The notes under the pieces are model-generated. The model was not told the DNA's origin and did no database searches. It worked only from the letters and a program-made list of their open reading frames with translations. A stretch of 64,000 nucleotides of DNA from Thinopyrum elongatum (Eukaryota; Streptophyta; Magnoliopsida; Poales; Poaceae), in NCBI GenBank assembly GCA_011799875.1, contig CM022299.1:216999018-217063017 (forward strand), given 5' to 3'. A program made the translations under genes and the position numbers. Below, in pieces: positions 58,601 through 64,000 of this stretch; the stretch's first letter is position 1, and each line of letters opens with the position of its first letter.

Positions 58601-60148
58601 TACTGTGATTGTTTCCGATGTTAGTTGACGAAGTAGACGGAATACTCGGAGATGGACCAGAAGGATTGAAGACCTTGCGGAGCTAGGCAAGCAGCCCTTT
58701 GACCATGATTCACCCCTCTTGTTCATTGATAAATTTTTCGTATGCATGATGATGTTGTTGAATATGAGCTTGATACAATCGTTGCATTGATGCATGCCCA
58801 TTGGTACTTACATGTTCGTAGCTCTACCTTGTGCGAGAGATGCGATGAAAAATACTTGATATTGACGCATGAAGGTTGCATCTATCCCGTGATCATCTCT
58901 TGGTTACAATCCTTTGAAAACCCCATCAGGTGCCCCTAATGCCCGTGGGTAATGTTGAACTAGGTCACCACTTGATGAAGAAGTGGCGCACCGAAGCAAG
59001 TGAATATGTGTTGTTTACAAAGATAGATTAGATTTAAGATTTGTTGACCATCCCAACCCTACATGCGCAACCACTCTACCCTTATATGGGAAAGGGCATT
59101 ATTGATTACCTAGTTCGTGCTAACATGGATGCCCGCATTACTAGTGACGGGAGTGGCGTGGTCACTCTTGGGATGGGGTCGTGCTAGGTAGGTCGGCCAT
59201 GACTGTTTTTACAGGGCACCGAACACACCGTTGGTACCCCGTGCTTGTGATATGTGATGAATATGGGAGCATGGCTCCACACAAAAAATTATTATTATGT
59301 GACAATGTTTGGCACGGGGGCCGCTACCAATCGAGTGGACTCCTTGTTAGTCATAGCTAGGGAAAGGTAGTGATTGGGTGCTTCCCCCGAGTACTTGAGG
59401 TACTGCGGGATCGTGGATGACGCGAAAGCTTCCCGGATCTTGTGGGTAAAGTGTGCAACCTCTGCAGAGTGTCAAACTATTTGAATAGCCATGTCCACGG
59501 TCAAGGACAGTTGGGTGGTGCTGCTCAGACTATGTCCACATGTTTCTGAAAAAAACACGGTTTGGTAATATTGTTGATATGATTCGTGAGGAAGTCATGA
59601 TGAGCTTGAGCATGAGTTGTTCATAACTCTTTCTCGATGTTGATGTCTGTAACCCCCTGATACCTGTTGGAGGCACATTCATGATTCCAATCAGTGTTGA
59701 TCATACTTGCATGAGAAAAACTAGCTTTACGCAAAAATGCCAATTTAGTAGTAGAGCCTTGCATAATTATTCTGTTATCACTCTTGGGTTGCTTGCGTGT
59801 ACATTCAAAGTACTCATTGGCTTGCCACTGGTTATTTTATTGGCCAGGCATGAAAGAACAGGATATAATGAAGAATTCCTTGATGACGAACATGCGAGCT
59901 AGGACGCTTCCCAGTCAGAATGCCTGTAGGGTTAAAGCAGATGGCATGGGTTCATGCTATCGTTGAAGATTTCCGCTGCGAATTTATGAAGACTTGGCCA
60001 TAAAGGTCATATTTGAGTAAAATGGTATGTACTGGATATAAGACTCTTGTTATTCAGTTTCTGTGTGTTCAGTGAGGATTGATCTCTGGGATCACTGTAC
60101 ACGGGAATTTGGTGATCACGACTTATGAGTCGGGGTCCCCACAATCAG

Positions 60149-60905
60149 AGGGGTATTAACTAGCATAATTGATCTAAACATATAATCTTCCACCAAATAA
60201 ACCATATAGTAATCAAGTACAAGATGTAATCTACACTGCTAGTCACCCACAGTTACCAATCTGAGGTTCTGGTACAAAGATTGAACACAAGAGATGAACT
60301 AGGGTTTGAGAGGAGATGGTGCTAATGAAGATGTTGATGGAGATTAGCCTCCCAAAGATGAGAGGGTTGTTGGTGATGACGATGGCTTCGATTTTCCCCC
60401 TCCGGGAGGGAAGTTCCCCCGGCTGAATCGCTCCACCAGAGGGAAAAAGTGCTCTTGCCCAAGTTCCGCCTCGAGACGGCGGCGCTCCGTCCCGAAAGTC
60501 CTCTCCTTATTTTTTTCTAGGTCAAAATGACCTATATACCAGAAGATGGGCACCGGAGGTGGGCTGGGCTGAGCACAACCCACCAGGGCGCGCCTGGGGG
60601 GCCTGCCGCGCCCTGGTGTCTTGTGTTCACCAGGTGGCCCCCCTCTAGTAGTTATTTGCTCCAATATTTTTTATATATTCCAAAATAATTCTCCGTAAAT
60701 TTTCAGCTCATTTGGAGATGTGCAGAATAGGTAACTCTGACGTAGCTTTTTCAGGTCCAGAATTCCAGCTGCCGGCATTCTCCCTCTTTGTGTAAACCTT
60801 GCATATTATGAGAGAAAAGGCATTAGAATTACTCCGTAAAGCATTATTATGCATAAAAACATTATAAATAACAGTAGGAAATCATGATGCAAAATGGACG
60901 TATCA
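60149..60905 (-). repeat. Split Gypsy LTR, piece 4 of 4 (promoter side)
   Basis: It resumes after ATCAG with AGGGGTATTAACT and ends GGACGTATCA. On the minus strand the LTR starts TGATACGTCCATTTTGC here. From about 60,585 it matches 63,160-63,467. Its right neighbour on the minus strand, AAGCTTGGGGAAGT, is the polypurine tract, so this is a 3' LTR of a minus-strand element. Confidence 0.85.
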
Positions 60906-60960
60906 ACTTCCCCAAGCTTAGAACTCGCTTGTCCTCAAGCAAAAAACCGATATCGAAAAA
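60906..60960 (-). other. Stub of internal region with polypurine tract
   Basis: Only about 55 bp of the element's internal sequence remain (on minus, CTTGAGGACAAGCGAG then AAGCTTGGGGAAGT). They match 63,468-63,520. The rest of the element is absent. Confidence 0.7.
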
Positions 60961-60992
<32 letters not shown>

Positions 60993-61009
60993 CACACACA
61001 TATATATAG
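60961..61009 (+). repeat. Compound microsatellite (CT)n(CA)n(TA)n
   Basis: About six CT, a dozen CA and four TA units in a row, starting exactly where the LTR-element stub ends. Confidence 0.93.
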
Positions 61010-62312
61010 TTGGGCCACCCGCAGTTGTGGTTCATATGTGGTCTCACCCATCTCCCACCACAAGCACACATTGATGGGCCCGCACACGGTCCACATTTGA
61101 CTGGAAGCGAAGGGGGGTTTGACCATGATGGACCATTATTGGTTTTGTGTTATGTTAGGGTGAGATGTCGAACCTAGCTATTTGGGGGCATGCATTTATA
61201 GCTAGGATTCCCCTCCCGCTAACACGAAGTGTGTGTGGGGGGGGGTGGACTAGCAATAATAACATGTGCTTTGTGAGACAGGTGCCACATCAAAGTTGTG
61301 CATTGGGTATTTGAACATCAAACCACCCTTTTCATACATATATTTGGTCCACATGCAAGTGTGTTCGTGTTCTGACCCTTTCCCGCTTTTTTGCCAAATT
61401 TATAAACAGCAGACGAGTCGGATGCAGCAACCATCTGTGATTGGGTATGCAACACACACGGTTCCCTTGGACTACCCGTGTTCCGCGCCCGTGCCCCTGT
61501 CACCCACATCAGCACAGTAGATTGGGTTCCACGAGGCTTCCCTCCCGCTCTAAAAAATATCTACTCCCTCGCAATCTCAAAAATATCTACCCGCTTGGAG
61601 GGTTTTTCTATTTGATAGCACACGATTATTATGTGTGGACCATGTGTGATGTCTGTTACTCTCGCTCTGCTTCAATCCCTTGACCCAAATTTTCAGTAGC
61701 CCCGGCATTTTACTCCCGCCTGCATCCCTCACAATCTCAAAAATATCTTCTCGACTGGAGGTTTTTTTTGTTTGATAGCACACGATTATTATGTTTTAAC
61801 CGCGTCTGATGTTTGTTACTCCCGCCCCGCTTTGCTTCAATCCCTTGATCCAAATTTTCTGTACCCCCGGCATTTTACTCCCGCGTAGTAAATTTTTTAG
61901 TTGCCATGGCATTTCCTCAAACACCACCTTGGCCCCCCTCCACACACACACACACACACCCTAAAACCTCCGCTGACACACACACAGACACAGACACACA
62001 TACACACACACCACCCCTCCCTCGCTCGAAACCCTAGCTAGGTCGCCGCCACCGCTGCCGTCGCCACGGCGCCGCCTCCATCGTCAACCTCTGCCGGTAT
62101 GCCTGTGCAAGTTACCCATCGACCTACATACCCTCGCCGCCCTGAGTTTCTTAGATGACGCCAGCGAAACACCCCCTTTCCCACATATCCTCATCCCCAT
62201 CACCCTCCCCCACTCCAGAGCATCGTTGCCTAAGGCCGGCTACGCTTCCCGGGGAGCTCAAGGAGTGAATGGACCAAAAGAGGTTTACCGCGGCCTCTTC
62301 GCCCAACGTCGG
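61010..62312 (+). other. Low-copy island resembling a plant gene promoter and 5' end
   Basis: No retroelement sequence is recognisable. It contains a 160 bp tandem duplication (61,572-61,894), CA-rich leaders (61,940-61,959; 61,975-62,012) and AAACCCTAG, a telo-box-like promoter motif, at 62,029-62,037. A GC-rich run of CCGCCGCC-type codons (62,040-62,095) and a possible GT splice donor at about 62,098 follow. A short frame opens at an ATG at 62,269 and runs into the LTR at 62,313. This layout is like the 5' end of a cereal gene cut by the LTR. No product can be named. Confidence 0.4.
61572..61894 (+). repeat. Tandem duplication, 160 bp unit, two copies
   Basis: CTCAAAAATATCT, TTTGATAGCACACGATTATT and CGGCATTTTACTCCCGC occur twice, 160 bp apart (for example GATAGCA at 61,614 and 61,774). 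The copies differ by substitutions and small indels. Confidence 0.9.
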
Positions 62313-62828
62313 TGATGACCCACAAGTATAGGGGATCAATCGTAGTCCTTTTGATAAGTAAGAGTGTCGAACCCAACGAGGAGCAGAAGGAAATGTCAAG
62401 TGGTTTTCAGCAAGTTATTCTCTGCAAGCACTGAAATAGTCGGTAACAAGTATTTTGATAGCAAGATAATTTGTAACGAGCAAGTAACGATAACGGTAAA
62501 TAAATTGCAGCAAGTTAGCCCAATCCTTTTGTGGCAAAGGACATGCCAAAACGGTCTCTTATGATAAGCAAAGCGTTCTTGAGGGTACACGGGAATTTCA
62601 TCTAGTCACTTTCATCATGTTGGTTTGATTTGTATTCGCTACTTCGATAATTTGATATGTGGCATGACCGGTGCTTAGGTGATGTTCTTACTTGAACAAA
62701 GCTCCTACTTATGATTAACCCCCTCGCAAGCATTCGCAACTACGAGAAAAGTATTAAGATAAAATCTAACCATAGCATTAAACTTTTGGATCCAAATCAG
62801 TCCCTTATGAAGAAGTGCATAAACTAGG
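62313..62828 (-). repeat. Second copy of the split-LTR family, outer part
   Basis: It begins TGATGACCCACAAG and follows 27,639-27,844, 29,446-29,614 and 38,262-38,394 without interruption. It is therefore the empty-site reference for two of the insertions. It breaks at AAACTAG, where a partial LTR is inserted. Confidence 0.85.
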
Positions 62829-63156
62829 TGAGGGAGTCATGGACTAAGGGGTCCTCGGGGCGACGGCCCATTGTACATGGGCCGGACTGGTGGAGTTGTA
62901 TAATGACAGGAGATCTATGAAGTCGTGGTGTGCCCTCCAAGTCAAAAGGCGGAGGATCTCTTTAATTCCTTATTGTAATCTATCTTTGGTGACCCTAACC
63001 CGACCGGTGTCTATATAAACCGAGGGTTTTTAGTCTTTAGGGCTAGAGCTACATTCATCACCTCATAGCCTTAGGGTTTAGCTCCTGCTGATCTCGAGGT
63101 AGATCTACTCTATAAACCACATTATACCTTCAGTACAATCAAGTAGGACGTTGGTT
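62829..63156 (+). mobile_element. Partial LTR inserted in the second copy
   Basis: It starts TGAGGGAGTCATGGACTAAG and has a plant promoter block CTATATAAACC at about 63,013-63,024, then GGGTTTAGC and GATCTCGAGGTAGATC leader sequence. This is the style of a Triticeae Gypsy LTR, truncated at the right. About 690 bp of the host LTR are missing at this point compared with the split copy. Confidence 0.6.
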
Positions 63157-63467
63157 GGGGGGGCCTGGCGCGCCCAGGTGGGTTGTGCCCACCTGGTGGG
63201 CCTCCTCCGGTAGTTATTTGCTCCAGTATTTTTTATATATTGCAAAATAATTCTTCATAAATTTTTAGCTCATTTGGAGATATGCAGAATAGGTAACTCC
63301 GACGTAGCTTTTTCAGGTCCAGAATTCCAGCTACCGGTATTATCCCTCTTTGTGTAAACCTTGCATATTATGAGAGAAAAGGCATTAGAATTACTCCAAA
63401 AAGCATTATTATGCATAAAAACATTATAAATAATAGTAGGAAAACATGATGCAAAATGGACGTATCA
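63157..63467 (-). repeat. Second copy of the split-LTR family, promoter side
   Basis: From about 63,160 it matches 60,585-60,905 and ends GGACGTATCA at 63,467. Confidence 0.85.
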
Positions 63468-64000
63468 ACTCCCCCAAGCTTAGACCTCGCTTGTCCTCAA
63501 GCGAAAAACCGAAATCGAAAAACATGCCCACATGCTTAGAGAGAGAGGTGTCGATAAAAACCAAATACGGACATAGAAGCATCATGCATATTATTATAAC
63601 AGTAATAAACTTTAACATAAAACTTTATCAAACAACTTTTATCATATAACTTCTCATGAACAAGTAACAAGTCATCACAACATTGAAGTATAAAGCATAT
63701 ACCTTATTGAAAACCAACAAACTATGTTCTTAGTCAACTTTGCAACTACAATTCATCTAATTTTCAGGAAGGGACACGTATCGGAGCCTTTAGGCAAGTC
63801 CACATACTCAACCATCATTTAATCTTCTATGATTGCTAACACTCACAGCATATCCATGAACAAAAAGTTTCAACCGAACACATTGAAAGATAGGGGCTTA
63901 TAGTTTCACCTCCCAACGTATTCACCTCAAGGGTGATGTCAACAATAATAACTCATGCCCACTCATATCCAACTGGATATATGTGCCTAGATCTTTCCTC
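63468..64000 (-). other. Internal 3' region of the second Gypsy copy, continuing past the window
   Basis: It begins with the polypurine tract (on minus, AAGCTTGGGGGAGT) and CTTGAGGACAAGCG, then AT-rich sequence without a clear ORF. The coding part of this minus-strand element should lie to the right of the window. Confidence 0.7.

Larger units (their letters stand above)
38647..60143 (+). mobile_element. Gypsy element with 4.6 kb LTRs, Tekay/Del-like, carrying two further insertions
   Basis: It begins TGTCACACCCTG and ends TCCCCACA. ATCAG flanks it at 38,642-38,646 and 60,144-60,148. The 5' LTR is 4620 bp; the 3' LTR is 11,755 bp, but about 4620 bp without its LINE. The internal part is 5122 bp, about 3.5 kb without the solo LTR. 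Primer site and polypurine tract are clear. Pol survives as fragments only. Without insertions the element is about 12.8 kb, nearly three-quarters LTR. Confidence 0.93.
48389..60143 (+). repeat. 3' LTR of the large Gypsy element, interrupted by a LINE
   Basis: The LTR is 48,389-48,650 plus 55,768-60,143. It follows the 5' LTR closely, with a few percent difference. TATAAA is at 57,414-57,419. Confidence 0.93.

Noticed and set aside
60344..60664. 106-residue minus-strand frame near 60.5 kb
   Set aside because: It is inside the split LTR (piece 4) and has no domain.

Overview
This 64 kb window looks like intergenic DNA from a large-genome grass of the Triticeae (wheat, Aegilops, barley or rye group). 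Almost every base falls in LTR retrotransposons or a LINE, nested inside one another. The lineages are typical of that group: a BARE/WIS/Angela-type Copia element, a Sirevirus-type Copia element whose LTR is full of a near-palindromic motif, Tat-like Gypsy elements with an extra antisense ORF, and Tekay/Del-like Gypsy elements with 2.3 and 4.6 kb LTRs. I see no intact host gene, no rRNA or tRNA gene and no CRISPR array. The only stretch not explained by transposons is about 1.35 kb near 61-62.3 kb, which looks like the promoter and 5' end of a plant gene.

Left block (1-22,097) is Tat-like Gypsy remnants. It starts with an integrase 3' end (1-767) and its LTR (from 2761). A 310 bp inverted LTR duplication follows (3272-3938), then a second fragment with an antisense ORF (3962-4649) and LTR (from 5043). 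A third element (about 5.6-22.1 kb) has a small ORF resembling a collapsed reverse transcriptase (5670-6122), tandem repeats, a long antisense ORF and a 3' LTR (21,215-22,097). The antisense ORF is split in two (20,906-19,608 and 9270-7774) by a complete 10.3 kb Tekay-like Gypsy element at 9271-19,607 (5 bp target duplication CCGCG, 2324 bp LTRs, pre-gag ORF, gag-pol).

Middle block (22,098-27,638): a minus-strand Sirevirus-like Copia unit with LTR 25,584-27,154 and gag 25,499-23,337 but no recognisable pol, followed by a decayed plus-strand Gypsy reverse transcriptase fragment (27,155-27,638).

Right block (27,639-60,905): one minus-oriented LTR of about 1.5 kb is cut into four pieces by three independent insertions. 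These are a 1.6 kb solo LTR (27,845-29,440), a full-length 8.6 kb BARE-like Copia element (29,615-38,256, duplication GTTCT), and a 21.5 kb Tekay-like Gypsy (38,647-60,143, duplication ATCAG). The last carries its own insertions: another copy of the same solo LTR in opposite orientation (43,925-45,521, duplication CCCTC), and a 7.1 kb LINE in its 3' LTR (48,651-55,767, 15 bp duplication). The uninterrupted 5' LTR shows the empty site for the LINE.

Right edge (60,906-64,000): a stub of internal sequence, the gene-like low-copy island with microsatellites and a 160 bp tandem duplication, and a second copy of the split LTR family (62,313-63,467), itself broken by a partial LTR, whose internal region runs off the window. 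All coding regions are broken by stops or frameshifts except the pre-gag ORF at 11,765-12,601. In the Tekay-like element the in-frame stops are of the kind made by C-to-T or G-to-A change, consistent with decay of methylated DNA. Lineage names rest on motif recognition, not on database searches.
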